From assembly GCF_008245045.1 (NCBI RefSeq), contig NZ_CP043428.1, positions 806,001 through 870,000 of the forward strand: a stretch of 64,000 nt of DNA, read 5' to 3'. The notes under the pieces are model-generated. The model made no database searches. It saw only the letters and a list, made by a program, of their open reading frames with translations, and was not told the origin of the DNA. The translations under genes and the position numbers were made by a program. The stretch comes from Campylobacter volucris. Lineage in GTDB: Bacteria > Campylobacterota > Campylobacteria > Campylobacterales > Campylobacteraceae. Numbering within the stretch: position 1 is the first letter of the stretch; each line of letters starts with the position of its first letter. This document shows, one piece after another, positions 43,347 to 52,790 of the stretch.

Positions 43347-44329
43347 AAATTTTTTCAAAAAACACCTTCAAATTTTTAACCATAATGATACTTTCACTAT
43401 TGTTGTTAAATGCTTGTGATAAAAATTCATCTTCTAAAGAAAATATGGATAAAAATTTCACAGCAAAACAAATAACCATAACCTATGTCAAAGCACCATT
43501 AAATGCGCCTTCTATCATAGAAAAAGAAAAAGCTATCTTTCAAAAATATTTTGATAAATATAACATTAAACTTTCTTACTCTCAATTAACAACAGGCCCA
43601 GAGCAAACCCAAGCTTTAGCTTCAAAAGATATACAATTTTTATACGCTGTGGGATCTACTTCTGTAATCTTAGCAAAGGCCAATGGGCTTGATATTAAAA
43701 TAGTTAATAAATATAGCAAATCCTCAAAAACTTTTACTATTTTATCCCAAAAAGGAACCCAATTTAAAACAGCTGATGATATCAAAGGAAAAAAGATAGC
43801 AGGCCCAAAAGGAACCATACTTCATGAGCTTTTGCTAGCTTATCTTAATAGTTTGGGATTAAAAGAAAATGATGTAGAATTTATATCAATGGGAATACCA
43901 CAAGCCCAAGCTGCATTAGCTGGAAAATCTGTGGATATGGCTTTATTAGCAGGTCCTAGTGCTTATAGTTTAATACAAGATGGATATAATGTGGTTACTA
44001 CGGCTGATGGATTGATCGAGCCTTTGATTGTAGTTGCTACAACTAAAGAATTTTATGATGAAAATAAAATACTTGTTGATGAATTTATTAACGCTCAAAA
44101 AGAAATCTTAGATTATATAGATAAAAATTATGAAGAAAGTATGAATATCGTTGCTAAAGAAACAAATTTAGACATTAATGCAGTAAAACAAATGTATCCT
44201 TTGTATGATTTTAATATCAGTATAAATAATGATGATATAAAATCTTTAGAAAAAACAAAACAATTTATGTTAGATAATAAAATGATAGATACAGATATTA
44301 AAATAGAAGATTTATTTATAAAAGATTAA
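43343..44329 (+). CDS. NitT/TauT-type substrate-binding lipoprotein
   Basis: The 328-residue protein has a lipoprotein signal ([10 protein letters not shown], lipidated Cys about residue 25). The mature part is like SsuA/Tau[19 protein letters not shown], the [20 protein letters not shown] stretch, [19 protein letters not shown] and [21 protein letters not shown]. The ligand is expected to be a small sulfonate or similar anion but cannot be named. It ends the four-gene operon and overlaps the convergent PLP-enzyme gene by 4 bp. Confidence 0.92.
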   Translation: MKIFSKNTFKFLTIMILSLLLLNACDKNSSSKENMDKNFTAKQITITYVKAPLNAPSIIEKEKAIFQKYFDKYNIKLSYSQLTTGPEQTQALASKDIQFLYAVGSTSVILAKANGLDIKIVNKYSKSSKTFTILSQKGTQFKTADDIKGKKIAGPKGTILHELLLAYLNSLGLKENDVEFISMGIPQAQAALAGKSVDMALLAGPSAYSLIQDGYNVVTTADGLIEPLIVVATTKEFYDENKILVDEFINAQKEILDYIDKNYEESMNIVAKETNLDINAVKQMYPLYDFNISINNDDIKSLEKTKQFMLDNKMIDTDIKIEDLFIKD

Positions 44330-45201
44330 TCAAATTTATATTTATATCTTCTAAGCATACTCACATTTCCATCAAGTCCACCTTGATGGATATAAAGAAT
44401 TTTGTTTTCAAAAATTTCTTTATTTGCTAATAAAGTTTTAAAACCTACCATATCATAAAGCAAATCAAATTCTACTTTACATTGACTTTTTAAATCTTTA
44501 TAAAGTTCATAAAATTCCAAATAAGGTTTTGCAAAATGATATTTTTTAGGTGGATTTAGTATGGTTAAATTACTAAAATCATAATTTGGCTCTAAAGCTA
44601 AAATTTGCTCTCTTAAATACGCGCTATCTCCTACACAAGCACAAGTAAAAACTTTAAATTTGCTATGTTTAGCTAAAAATGCTGCCGAAGTTCCCGTGCC
44701 AGAAGGTAAAAAAATATCTACTTTTTCATTAAGTTGTTTTTGAAGCTCTAAAGCTAAATTTTTATACCCTATTTCAGCTTCTTTAATAGCAATACCTTCT
44801 TCTATAAAAATATCATCAGGTTTTTTTAAACTTAGGGCTTTAGATTTTCTATTTGCAAATTCTTCATTTTCTATAATCTTAACACCACATTTTAAGGCAG
44901 TTAGATAGTTTCCGTGAGGATTTTCTTTTAAAAAAGAACTAATCTTTTCACATATAAAAATTAGTTTAAAATCATTTTCATGACAAAAAATAGCCAAAGC
45001 TGCTAAAGCATTACTTTGAGAAGATCCATAAGAGATGAAAACTTGACCTTTTTTAAATTGATGCTTATTAGTCTCTAAAAAGGCTAATTTTCTAGCCTTG
45101 TTGCCGTTAATTTTTCCAAGTAAATCATCTCTTTTTAGAAAGAATTCAAATTCATTATATTTTAAAAGATCTATCCTACTTGCTATCAAGGTATTTTTCA
45201 A
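44326..45201 (-). CDS. PLP enzyme of the D-cysteine desulfhydrase / ACC deaminase family
   Basis: The 291-residue protein has fold type II features: FFLKRDDLLGKINGNKARKL with K35 as probable PLP lysine, SYGSSQSNALAALAIF next, and FLPSGTGTSAAFLAKH for phosphate binding. The family includes D-cysteine desulfhydrase and 1-aminocyclopropane-1-carboxylate deaminase; the substrate is not certain. The protein is about 30 residues shorter than typical DcyD. It overlaps the MotB-like gene before it by 26 bp, so it belongs to that operon. Confidence 0.83.
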   Translation of the reverse strand: MKNTLIASRIDLLKYNEFEFFLKRDDLLGKINGNKARKLAFLETNKHQFKKGQVFISYGSSQSNALAALAIFCHENDFKLIFICEKISSFLKENPHGNYLTALKCGVKIIENEEFANRKSKALSLKKPDDIFIEEGIAIKEAEIGYKNLALELQKQLNEKVDIFLPSGTGTSAAFLAKHSKFKVFTCACVGDSAYLREQILALEPNYDFSNLTILNPPKKYHFAKPYLEFYELYKDLKSQCKVEFDLLYDMVGFKTLLANKEIFENKILYIHQGGLDGNVSMLRRYKYKFD

Positions 45202-46117
45202 CCTTTTCTAAAGCATTGTTGGTGTTGATATTAAATTTTATTTCTATTCTACGACTTGCTTCTTTGTCTTCTTTTCCATCTTTTATGACAACATCAGAAT
45301 ATGATCTACCACTTGCCATTAATAATTTTTGAAGCCTAGGATCTTTATAAAAAGAGTAAATAAAACTCATCACTGCATAAGCTCTTTTTTGCGATAAATC
45401 AAGATTATATATATAAGATCCTGCGCTATCTGTATGTCCTTCTATGACTATATTTTCAATACTTGAAAGTATATTTTCATCTTTTAAAATACCATCAAAA
45501 TATTGAGTCAATATAGCTTTTAAATTTTCTTTAGCTTGAGGTTTTAAAGTAAAAGAATTACTATCAAATAATACTTCTGAAGGTAAAACAATAGCACCCG
45601 AATTTACATCTAAAGTAATATTACTATCAATCTTTGCTTGTAAATTTTTAATAGTATTTTCTTTAATCAATCCTAGCTCTTTGATCTTGTTTTTTGCTTC
45701 TTCAAAATTAACTTGTAATTCTTTTATTTCTTCATCTTTTTTATTTAGTCGCTCAAGCAAAGTAAAAATTTGCTGATCTTTTTCATCTAAAGATAAATTT
45801 AAATCCTGATTTAATTTTGCATAAGAACTGACATTTGCTTCTAATTCTTGTTTTTGCTTTGAAGCGCTACTTAATTTTTGATTTAAATTTTTAAGTATGT
45901 CTTCTTTTTGGCTTAATTCTTCTTTGTTTTCTTGTAATCTTTGCTCTTGTTTTTCTAAATTCTCTTTTATGGTTTTTAAATCACTTTGAGTTAAAACATA
46001 TTTTACAACAATAGCTCCAATTAACAATACAAATACAAACAACAACCCAGCCATCAAATCAGCATAGGCTATCCAAAAATTATTATCTTCGTTATTCTTT
46101 TGATTGCTTTTTATCAT
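45176..46117 (-). CDS. MotB/OmpA-type peptidoglycan-binding membrane protein
   Basis: The 313-residue protein has one membrane helix near the N-terminus (WIAYADLMAGLLFVFVLLIGAIVV) with the MotB-like Asp in YADLM. A long coiled coil follows (about residues 40-165), then an OmpA-C domain: LFDSNSFTLKPQAKENL, IVIEGHTDSAGSYIYNLDLSQKRAYAV and KEASRRIEIKF. It would form a proton-driven stator with the MotA-like protein encoded just upstream (26-bp overlap). C. jejuni has the same pair next to fba. Confidence 0.9.
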   Translation of the reverse strand: MIKSNQKNNEDNNFWIAYADLMAGLLFVFVLLIGAIVVKYVLTQSDLKTIKENLEKQEQRLQENKEELSQKEDILKNLNQKLSSASKQKQELEANVSSYAKLNQDLNLSLDEKDQQIFTLLERLNKKDEEIKELQVNFEEAKNKIKELGLIKENTIKNLQAKIDSNITLDVNSGAIVLPSEVLFDSNSFTLKPQAKENLKAILTQYFDGILKDENILSSIENIVIEGHTDSAGSYIYNLDLSQKRAYAVMSFIYSFYKDPRLQKLLMASGRSYSDVVIKDGKEDKEASRRIEIKFNINTNNALEKVEKYLDSK

Positions 46118-47435
46118 CTACTTCTTCATCTTCTTTTTGGTTTTCAAGTTTAGCAATAACTTGTGAAGTTTGCTCGTCTAATTCTTTACTTTCAAGCTTA
46201 AATTCTTCCATCATTGAAATTTTTTCATCGATGCTTTTTTCTTCTTCATAAGCTTCTTTGAAAGTATGCATTCCTTCTATAATGCTAGATTTAAATCCTT
46301 CAAAAAGTTTCATTTGATTTTCAAGCATAAGATTTTGATATTTTTCTATATTATTAGCAAAATTTTCTATTTTATCATCAAGTATTGTCACACTTTTATC
46401 AAGATGAGAAATTTTATCTGAGCTAATATCTAAAAGTCTATTGTATTGTTCAGAAATTCTAAGAGTAAGATCTTTTACATTCGAATTTAACATATTTACT
46501 GCATTGGCTATTTCTGTATAAGTTTTTACTATATCTTTTTGCTCCCTTTGTGTTTTTGAAAGATCACTCATGGTTTGTTTTACATGCTCACTACTTAACC
46601 TTACAGCTTTTTCTTCAGCATTTACCAATTCTTGAAAAACTCTAAATTTTCTATCTATAGTGTTATCAAGTTCTTTGAAAAATTCTTCATTGCTTACATG
46701 CTCAAAAATCGTACCAATTTTTTCAAAATGCTTCAAACTTTCTTGTAAATATTTTCTATCTATTTCTTCTTTTGACCAAAAAAAGTCACTTGTAGCATTT
46801 TTTTGACGATTAAGAAGTCTTTGAAATTTACTCGATCCATATTTTTCAAAGAAAATCCACCAAAGTGCTAAAAAAATTCCATAAATAGAAACATAAAATG
46901 CAGTTCCAACTCCATTTAATAAAACAGAAATTTCTTGCTCTAATCCTGCTGTATCGCTAGAATTAAAGTTAGGCATAGACATAGCTATACTTATAAATGT
47001 TCCCAAAATTCCAAGCATAGGAAAGATAGCTCCACCGACCAAAGCAAAATTTTCATTTCTTAAATCTCTTGCATATGCATAAGCAAAATCATCAAAACTT
47101 GCATTTGATTTTGTTTCCTTGCCTATGATTAAAAAATGCTTCATAATATAGCGTTTTAATACAAGTTTAAATTCGTCCTTTTGTTGCTCAAAAATACTTG
47201 AAGCATAATCAGCACTATGTCTTGCAAAAATAAGTGCTATAATATAAATAATTCCTATCATTATAACACTATGTAATTCTACTTTAAAATCAATCTTTCC
47301 AAAATATCCCAAAAGAACCAAAAGATATAATATAGTCGGGATAAAAATAATTTTTAAATAAGCAACTATACCTGTGCTACCTTTTCCATCTGGCAACACA
47401 AGATCTGAAAATTCATCTGTTATTTTTGCTTCCAT
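46092..47435 (-). CDS. MotA/TolQ/ExbB-type proton-channel protein with long coiled coil
   Basis: The 447-residue protein has membrane helices at about residues 28-47 and 52-70, and the typical channel segments AIFPMLGILGTFISIAMSMP (around 140-160) and ISVLLNGVGTAFYVSIYGIFLALWW (170-195). The last 230 residues are a coiled-coil tail in the cytoplasm. The layout is like ZorA/MotA relatives rather than flagellar MotA. It pairs with the MotB-like protein next to it. The cargo of this motor is not known; no effector genes of Zorya type are nearby. Confidence 0.88.
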   Translation of the reverse strand: MEAKITDEFSDLVLPDGKGSTGIVAYLKIIFIPTILYLLVLLGYFGKIDFKVELHSVIMIGIIYIIALIFARHSADYASSIFEQQKDEFKLVLKRYIMKHFLIIGKETKSNASFDDFAYAYARDLRNENFALVGGAIFPMLGILGTFISIAMSMPNFNSSDTAGLEQEISVLLNGVGTAFYVSIYGIFLALWWIFFEKYGSSKFQRLLNRQKNATSDFFWSKEEIDRKYLQESLKHFEKIGTIFEHVSNEEFFKELDNTIDRKFRVFQELVNAEEKAVRLSSEHVKQTMSDLSKTQREQKDIVKTYTEIANAVNMLNSNVKDLTLRISEQYNRLLDISSDKISHLDKSVTILDDKIENFANNIEKYQNLMLENQMKLFEGFKSSIIEGMHTFKEAYEEEKSIDEKISMMEEFKLESKELDEQTSQVIAKLENQKEDEEVDDKKQSKE

Positions 47436-47492
47436 TATTGTATACCTTATGTTAATTTTACTCTAAAAATTTCATATCTTCACAGGAAAATT

Positions 47493-47516
47493 AACTAAGA
47501 GCATATGCTCTTAGTT
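47493..47516 (-). terminator. Terminator of the peb4-fba operon
   Basis: AACTAAGAGCAT and its reverse complement form a perfect 24-bp palindrome overlapping the fba stop codon, followed on the minus strand by a T-rich stretch. Confidence 0.65.
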
Positions 47517-48575
47517 TCTATCAATACAATTTAAATCACTAAACGCACATTCTAAGCGTTTAATCATACTTTCTTCACCCGCTCTTAACCAAACTCTTGG
47601 ATCGTAGTATTTTTTATTTGGCTTATCTTCTCCATCTGGATTGCCAATTTGTCCTTGCAAATATGCTTTATTTTGAAGCTCATATTCTCTAACTCCATCC
47701 CAAAAAGCCCATTGAGTATCTGTATCAATATTCATTTTTATCACACCATAGCTTAGAGCAGCTTTGATATCATTAATATCACTACCACTGCCACCATGGA
47801 AAACAAAATTAATTGGCTTGTCTTGATTGAGATTGAATTTATTTTTAACATATTCTTGAGAATTTTTAAGAATTTCAGGTCTTAAGATCACATTGCCTGG
47901 CTTATAAACCCCATGAACATTACCAAAACTAGCTGCAATTGAAAATCTATCACTAATTTTAGAAAGTCTTTCATAGGCTAAAGCAACATCTTCAGGCTGT
48001 GTGTATAATTTAGCATTATCGATATTTGTATTATCCACACCATCTTCTTCGCCACCTGTGCAACCCAACTCTAGCTCCAAAGAAATTCCAAGTTTAGACA
48101 TTTGCTCTAAGTATTTTTCACAAGTGCTTAAATTTTCTTCTAAATCTTCTTCACTTAAATCAATCATATGAGAACTAAATAAAGGAATGTTATTTTCTTT
48201 TTTAAATTCTACATTGGCTTCAATCAAAGCATCAATCCAAGGAAGAAGTTTTCTAGCAGCATGATCAGTATGTAAAATAACAGGAACATTATAAGCTTTA
48301 GCCATCAAATGCACATGTCTTGCTCCACTTATAGCTCCTAAAATATCAGCCTTAGGACAAGCTTTACCTGCTACAAATTTAGCTCCTCCATTAGAAAATT
48401 GAATAATCACAGGAGAATTAACTTTTTTAGCACTTTCTAAAACAGCATTAATAGAATTTGTCCCTACAACATTCACTGCAGGGATAGCAAAACCTTCTTT
48501 TTTAGCGTGATTATAAACTATATTTAAATCATCACCACTTAAAACACCTGGTTTAACAAGATCTAAAATACCCAT
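47511..48575 (-). CDS. fba: Fructose-bisphosphate aldolase, class II
   Basis: The 354-residue zinc enzyme has FAIPAVNVVGTNSINAVLE, the metal motif ILHTDHAARKLLPWIDALI, LELGCTGGEEDGVDN and FVFHGGSGSD. It interconverts fructose-1,6-bisphosphate and the two triose phosphates; since Campylobacter lacks phosphofructokinase, the gluconeogenic direction is the main one. Its ATG shares one base with the peb4 stop (TAATG), so both come from one transcript. Confidence 0.97.
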   Translation of the reverse strand: MGILDLVKPGVLSGDDLNIVYNHAKKEGFAIPAVNVVGTNSINAVLESAKKVNSPVIIQFSNGGAKFVAGKACPKADILGAISGARHVHLMAKAYNVPVILHTDHAARKLLPWIDALIEANVEFKKENNIPLFSSHMIDLSEEDLEENLSTCEKYLEQMSKLGISLELELGCTGGEEDGVDNTNIDNAKLYTQPEDVALAYERLSKISDRFSIAASFGNVHGVYKPGNVILRPEILKNSQEYVKNKFNLNQDKPINFVFHGGSGSDINDIKAALSYGVIKMNIDTDTQWAFWDGVREYELQNKAYLQGQIGNPDGEDKPNKKYYDPRVWLRAGEESMIKRLECAFSDLNCIDRN

Positions 48576-49390
48576 TATTTATATTCCACTTGTGCTTTTT
48601 TACGAAGTTCTTCAGCTTTTGAATTCATAAGATTTTTAAATTCTTCCATTTTTAAAGTATTTTCGATACCTGCTTTAACTTCATTATAGCTCATAGTGCT
48701 TTTTGCTCTAGCATCTTCTTTAAAAATAACATGATATCCAAAGTCACTTTTTACAGGAGTTTTAGAAATAGTTCCTTTTTTCATAGAAAAAGCTGCATCA
48801 GCAAATGGTTTTACCATAGTTGATTCAGCAAACCACCCAAGTTCACCACCTTGAGCTGAAGAGCCTTTATCGATTGATTTTTCTTTTGCTAATTGTGCAA
48901 ATTTTTCTTCTAAAGCTTTACCACTAAGTTTGCTAAGTTGAGCAATGATTTCTTTAGCTTCTTTTTCGCTAGTTACTAAAATATGTTTAGCTTTTACTTG
49001 AGCTGGTTTTGTGTATTGATCTTTATGTTCATCATAGTATTTTTTAGCTTTTGATTCATTATTTTTTATAGAATCAAAAATTTTCTTTTGATAAATATTC
49101 ACCAAAATAGCGTCTTTTGCACGCTCTAATTCTTCTTTGTATAAAGGATCATTTTCTATTTTTTGAGCTTTTGCATCTTTTAATACAAGTTGTTGAAGGA
49201 TGTATTGGTCAATAATTGCTTTTTTTTGTTCAGCTGGTAAATCAGTAACTTTAGCACCTCTTAACATAGGAGCAAAGAATTCATTTACTTGTGTATCAGT
49301 GATATTTGTTCCATCAAGAGTAGCTACAACCGCAGCATTTAAACTCAAGCCTGTTAATAAAGTCGCAGCGACTAAAGAAACTTTTTTCAT
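48575..49390 (-). CDS. peb4: Periplasmic peptidyl-prolyl isomerase / chaperone PEB4
   Basis: The 271-residue protein has a signal peptide ([20 protein letters not shown], cut near residue 20), an N-terminal SurA-like chaperone part, and a parvulin domain at about residues 130-230: [36 protein letters not shown] and [12 protein letters not shown]. In C. jejuni this major antigen (Cbf2) helps fold outer-membrane proteins. AAAGG precedes the ATG. It is followed by fba with a one-base overlap. Confidence 0.96.
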   Translation of the reverse strand: MKKVSLVAATLLTGLSLNAAVVATLDGTNITDTQVNEFFAPMLRGAKVTDLPAEQKKAIIDQYILQQLVLKDAKAQKIENDPLYKEELERAKDAILVNIYQKKIFDSIKNNESKAKKYYDEHKDQYTKPAQVKAKHILVTSEKEAKEIIAQLSKLSGKALEEKFAQLAKEKSIDKGSSAQGGELGWFAESTMVKPFADAAFSMKKGTISKTPVKSDFGYHVIFKEDARAKSTMSYNEVKAGIENTLKMEEFKNLMNSKAEELRKKAQVEYK

Positions 49391-49422
49391 TGTTTTTCCT
49401 TTAAAATAATTTTGTAGTCTTT

Positions 49423-49428
49423 ATTATA
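49423..49428 (-). promoter_or_regulatory. -10 box of the peb4-fba operon
   Basis: On the minus strand TTTAGTTATAATAAAG contains TATAAT 33 bases upstream of the peb4 ATG, in the gap to the divergent nth gene. Confidence 0.5.
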
Positions 49429-49469
49429 ACTAAACTTTATTTAAAGGCGATTAACATAAAATAAGTTTT

Positions 49470-50093
49470 ATGAAAAGAAATTTAGAAATTAAACAATTAT
49501 TTTTAAAACATTTTGGACAAGCCAAAACAGAATTAGTTTTTAACAATGCTTATGAGCTTATAGTTTGCGTTATGCTTTCAGCTCAATGTACCGATAAAAG
49601 AGTTAATCTCATAACCCCTGCTTTATTTAAAGCTTATCCTAGCGTGAAAGATCTAGCTAATGCTAATCTTACAAGTTTAAAACTACTAATTAATTCATGC
49701 TCTTTTTACAATAATAAAGCTCAAAATTTAATCAAAATGGCTAAAGCAGTGTGTGAAAATTTTAACGGAGAAATTCCTATGGATGAAATTTCTTTGAAAA
49801 GCTTAGCTGGAGTAGGACAAAAAACCGCACATGTAGTGATGATAGAATGGTGCGGAGCTAACTGCATGGCTGTAGATACTCATGTCTTTAGAGTTTCACA
49901 TAGACTAAATCTTAGTAAAGCTAAAACTCCTGAAGAAACAGAGATTGATTTAACTAAAATTTTTAAAGATAATCTTAACTATCTTCATCAAGCAATGGTT
50001 TTATTTGGTAGATATACTTGTAAGGCAAAAAATCCTTTATGTAAAGAATGTTTTTTAAATCATCTATGTAAAAGCAAGGATAAGAAAATTTAA
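49470..50093 (+). CDS. nth: Endonuclease III
   Basis: The 207-residue DNA glycosylase/AP lyase has the helix-hairpin-helix SLAGVGQKTAHVV with catalytic Lys118 and the aspartate D136 in AVDTHVFRVSHRL. The C-terminal 4Fe-4S cluster has C184, C191, C194 and C200 (C-x6-C-x2-C-x5-C). LSAQCTDKRVN is the family signature. It removes oxidised pyrimidines in base excision repair. There is no clear ribosome site before the ATG. Confidence 0.97.
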   Translation: MKRNLEIKQLFLKHFGQAKTELVFNNAYELIVCVMLSAQCTDKRVNLITPALFKAYPSVKDLANANLTSLKLLINSCSFYNNKAQNLIKMAKAVCENFNGEIPMDEISLKSLAGVGQKTAHVVMIEWCGANCMAVDTHVFRVSHRLNLSKAKTPEETEIDLTKIFKDNLNYLHQAMVLFGRYTCKAKNPLCKECFLNHLCKSKDKKI

Positions 50094-50123
50094 TCTAGTG
50101 CTAAAAATAGCACTAGAAATTTT
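50094..50123 (+). terminator. Terminator after nth
   Basis: TCTAGTGCTA (50094-50103) and TAGCACTAGA (50108-50117) form a perfect 10-bp stem with an AAAA loop, followed by AATTTTTT. It also lies just beyond the stop of the convergent gltS gene and can serve both. Confidence 0.85.
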
Positions 50124-51332
50124 TTAATGAAAAAATGGTAAATATAAAAAAGCATTTATCACTAAGGCATTAACTATATCTATAAAAAATGCCCCTACTA
50201 AAGGCACGATAATAAAAGCCATATGACTCATTCCGTAGTGATTTGTAACTGTTTGCATATTTACCATAGCTGTTGGAGTTGCTCCAAGACCAAAACCGCA
50301 ATGTCCAGCTGCTAAAACCGCTGCATCATAATCTTTTCCACAAACTCTAAAAGTGATAAAAATTGCATAAGCAATCATCATTGTAACTTGAACTACTAAA
50401 ATAACTAGCATTGGTAATGCAAGAGTTACCAAATCCCATAAATTGATAGTCATTAAAGCTAAAGCCAAAAATAAAGACAAGCTTACATTACCTAAAACAG
50501 AAACTTCTCTATCAAAAACATGATGAATTTTAGTAATAGATAAAACATTTCTTAAAACCACACCTGTAAAAAGACAATACACAAAAGTTGGCAAAGTAAA
50601 GCCTGTTTCTGTTTTAATATATGTAGATAAAGCACTTCCTATTAATAAACATAAAGCAATCAATGCTAAAGATTCTATGAAAGATGATGGGGTGATTAAT
50701 CTTTCTTTTTGCGGAGATTGAAAACTTAAAATTCCATCTTGCTCATCATTTTGTTTTGGCACTACTAGTTTATATTTATTCACTAAATATCTTGCAACAG
50801 GTCCACCAATAATTCCTCCTGAAATAAGGCCAAAGGTAGCACAAGCAATAGCAATAGTAGTAGCACTTGAATACATATAAGGCTCTTTTACAAATTCAGC
50901 TGCCCAAGCTGCGCCTGTTCCATGTCCTCCACTCATAGTAACAGAACCTGCGATAAGCCCCATTAGTGGATTTTGCCCCATAGCGGTTGCTACACCTATG
51001 CCAACGATATTTTGCGCAAAAAGCAAACCTACAACAACCACTAAAAAAATTGCTAATTTTTTTCCACCTTTTTTTAAAGATGCAAAATCAGCTAACAAAC
51101 CAATGCTTGAAAAAAATGCTAGCATTAGTGGATCTTTCATAGAACTATCAAATTTAATATCAACAGAAAAAAAGCTATGTAAGATAAAAAGAATGATTGC
51201 AGCTATACTCCCGCCTACTACTGGCTCTGGTATATTATAATCGCGTAAAAATTTCACTCTTTTGATGACGAACACACCTAAAAGTAACACTATCACCATA
51301 GTAACTAATGTTGCGTAAAAATCAAAATTCAT
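50124..51332 (-). CDS. gltS: Sodium/glutamate symporter
   Basis: From the ATG at 51332 (MNFDFYATLVTMVIVLLLG), with GGGAG five bases upstream, the protein has 402 residues; an upstream ATG at 51362 lacks a ribosome site. It has about ten membrane helices and the GltS features YNIPEPVVGGSIAA, GSVTMSGGHGTGAAWA and a repeat-like AAGHCGFGLGATPTAMVNM near the C-terminus, the two inverted-repeat pore motifs of the family. It imports glutamate with Na+. It is a single gene ending at the shared terminator. Confidence 0.95.
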   Translation of the reverse strand: MNFDFYATLVTMVIVLLLGVFVIKRVKFLRDYNIPEPVVGGSIAAIILFILHSFFSVDIKFDSSMKDPLMLAFFSSIGLLADFASLKKGGKKLAIFLVVVVGLLFAQNIVGIGVATAMGQNPLMGLIAGSVTMSGGHGTGAAWAAEFVKEPYMYSSATTIAIACATFGLISGGIIGGPVARYLVNKYKLVVPKQNDEQDGILSFQSPQKERLITPSSFIESLALIALCLLIGSALSTYIKTETGFTLPTFVYCLFTGVVLRNVLSITKIHHVFDREVSVLGNVSLSLFLALALMTINLWDLVTLALPMLVILVVQVTMMIAYAIFITFRVCGKDYDAAVLAAGHCGFGLGATPTAMVNMQTVTNHYGMSHMAFIIVPLVGAFFIDIVNALVINAFLYLPFFH

Positions 51333-51448
51333 ACTTCTCCCTTGTTTGATGTATGAATTCATTTTAATAGATAAAGACTTTAAAATAACAAAATTTACAC
51401 AATCTTATTTATGACATTATTACAAAATGAAACATATTATCAAACAAT

Positions 51449-52789
51449 TTAATCTGAAATTAAAACTATACTATGGTATAAATTTATATTTTTAAGTAAA
51501 GCTAATCTTGCTCTACTAAGCTCTTGCAAAGAATTCACTAGCAAAGTATCTGCATCAAGATAATCTTTTAATTCATTGCGTCCTAAATTATATTTTTCAA
51601 GATACAAAGAAGCAATTTGAGCTTGATTGGTGCTAATTTCATCGGTAAGTTTTAATAATAAATTAAAATATTTATCATTTTCATAGCACAATTTAAAATC
51701 ATTTAATGTTTTTTGTAAAGTATCTTTGTATTCTAAAAGTCTAACATTGTATTCATATTCTGAAATTTTTATATTTTGCTTAATTTTATAAAAATCTAAA
51801 AAAGGTAAATCTATAGCGACATTTCCTCCTAAAAACAAAAATTTAAAACTATCGTTAAATTTTTCATTAGACCCATCTATACTACCAAGTATTTTTACAC
51901 TTGGTAGTATATTTTTTTGCACACTAGAATAATTTTTATAAGATGATTTTAATAAATTTAACTTAGCCTGTATTTGTGGTGTATAAGCAAGCATTTTTAA
52001 GTCTATATCAAAATTTACCTTATCTAAAGAAAAATCTTTTAAAGTGTAAGTAGAAATTTTTTGAAGCAATTTTTCATTTTCAAAACCCATTAAATCTTTT
52101 AAATTTTTAAGTGTTATTTCTTTGTTTTGAAGATTAGTAATGATATTTTGCTTGGTATTAAGAAGTGATTTTTTTATATTTAAAAGATCAATATATTCTA
52201 TCTTTCCAAATTCTAATTTGCTAGTATAAATTTCTAACATTTGCTCAAGATTATTATAGTGCTCATTAAGCAAAATATCTACATCATTAAAATATACTAG
52301 TTCAAAAATAGAATTTATAGTTAGATTGACTATATCTAATTTTAATTTTTGCAATTCATATTCGCTAGATTTGGCTAAAAATTTACTAGATGCAACTTTA
52401 TCTGAAATTTTAGCATATATATCAAGTTCATAATTTAACATCAAGCCATTGGAAAATCCAGAATTTTCACTCCCATTTTCTAAATTTCTTTTTATATTTG
52501 CCCCTAAATTTCCACTTAAGGTTGGATAAAAATCAACCTTTAAAAGCTTATATCTAGTCAATGTGCTTAAAAGATTAATTCTAGCTACATTTAAGTCTTT
52601 ATTATTATCAATTACACTTTGGACAATTTGGTTTAAATCTTCATTTTTATATCTTTGCCACCAAGGATAACTAGCATTAAAATCTTCAAAAATTTTTTGT
52701 GAAATTTGCTCTTGTTTGATTTGCTCTAATTTTACACTAGCACAAGCATTAAAAAACAAAGCTAATAAAAATATTATAAAAATTTTCAT
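51449..52789 (-). CDS. Outer-membrane efflux factor, TolC/NodT lipoprotein type
   Basis: From the ATG at 52789 (AAGGA five bases upstream) the protein has 446 residues. It has a lipoprotein signal (FIIFLLALFFNACASV, lipidated Cys near residue 15). Two long helical repeats typical of TolC follow, with YPWWQRYKNEDLNQIVQSVIDNNKDL at the start of the first. The gene follows macB by one base, so it is the third part of the MacAB pump. It forms the outer-membrane channel. Confidence 0.9.
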   Translation of the reverse strand: MKIFIIFLLALFFNACASVKLEQIKQEQISQKIFEDFNASYPWWQRYKNEDLNQIVQSVIDNNKDLNVARINLLSTLTRYKLLKVDFYPTLSGNLGANIKRNLENGSENSGFSNGLMLNYELDIYAKISDKVASSKFLAKSSEYELQKLKLDIVNLTINSIFELVYFNDVDILLNEHYNNLEQMLEIYTSKLEFGKIEYIDLLNIKKSLLNTKQNIITNLQNKEITLKNLKDLMGFENEKLLQKISTYTLKDFSLDKVNFDIDLKMLAYTPQIQAKLNLLKSSYKNYSSVQKNILPSVKILGSIDGSNEKFNDSFKFLFLGGNVAIDLPFLDFYKIKQNIKISEYEYNVRLLEYKDTLQKTLNDFKLCYENDKYFNLLLKLTDEISTNQAQIASLYLEKYNLGRNELKDYLDADTLLVNSLQELSRARLALLKNINLYHSIVLISD

Positions 52790-52790
52790 T

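Noticed and set aside
45176-47435. MotA/MotB-like pair as a Zorya defence system
   Set aside because: No ZorC, ZorD or ZorE-type gene is near; the flanks are a PLP enzyme and fba, and the same arrangement is part of the C. jejuni core genome.
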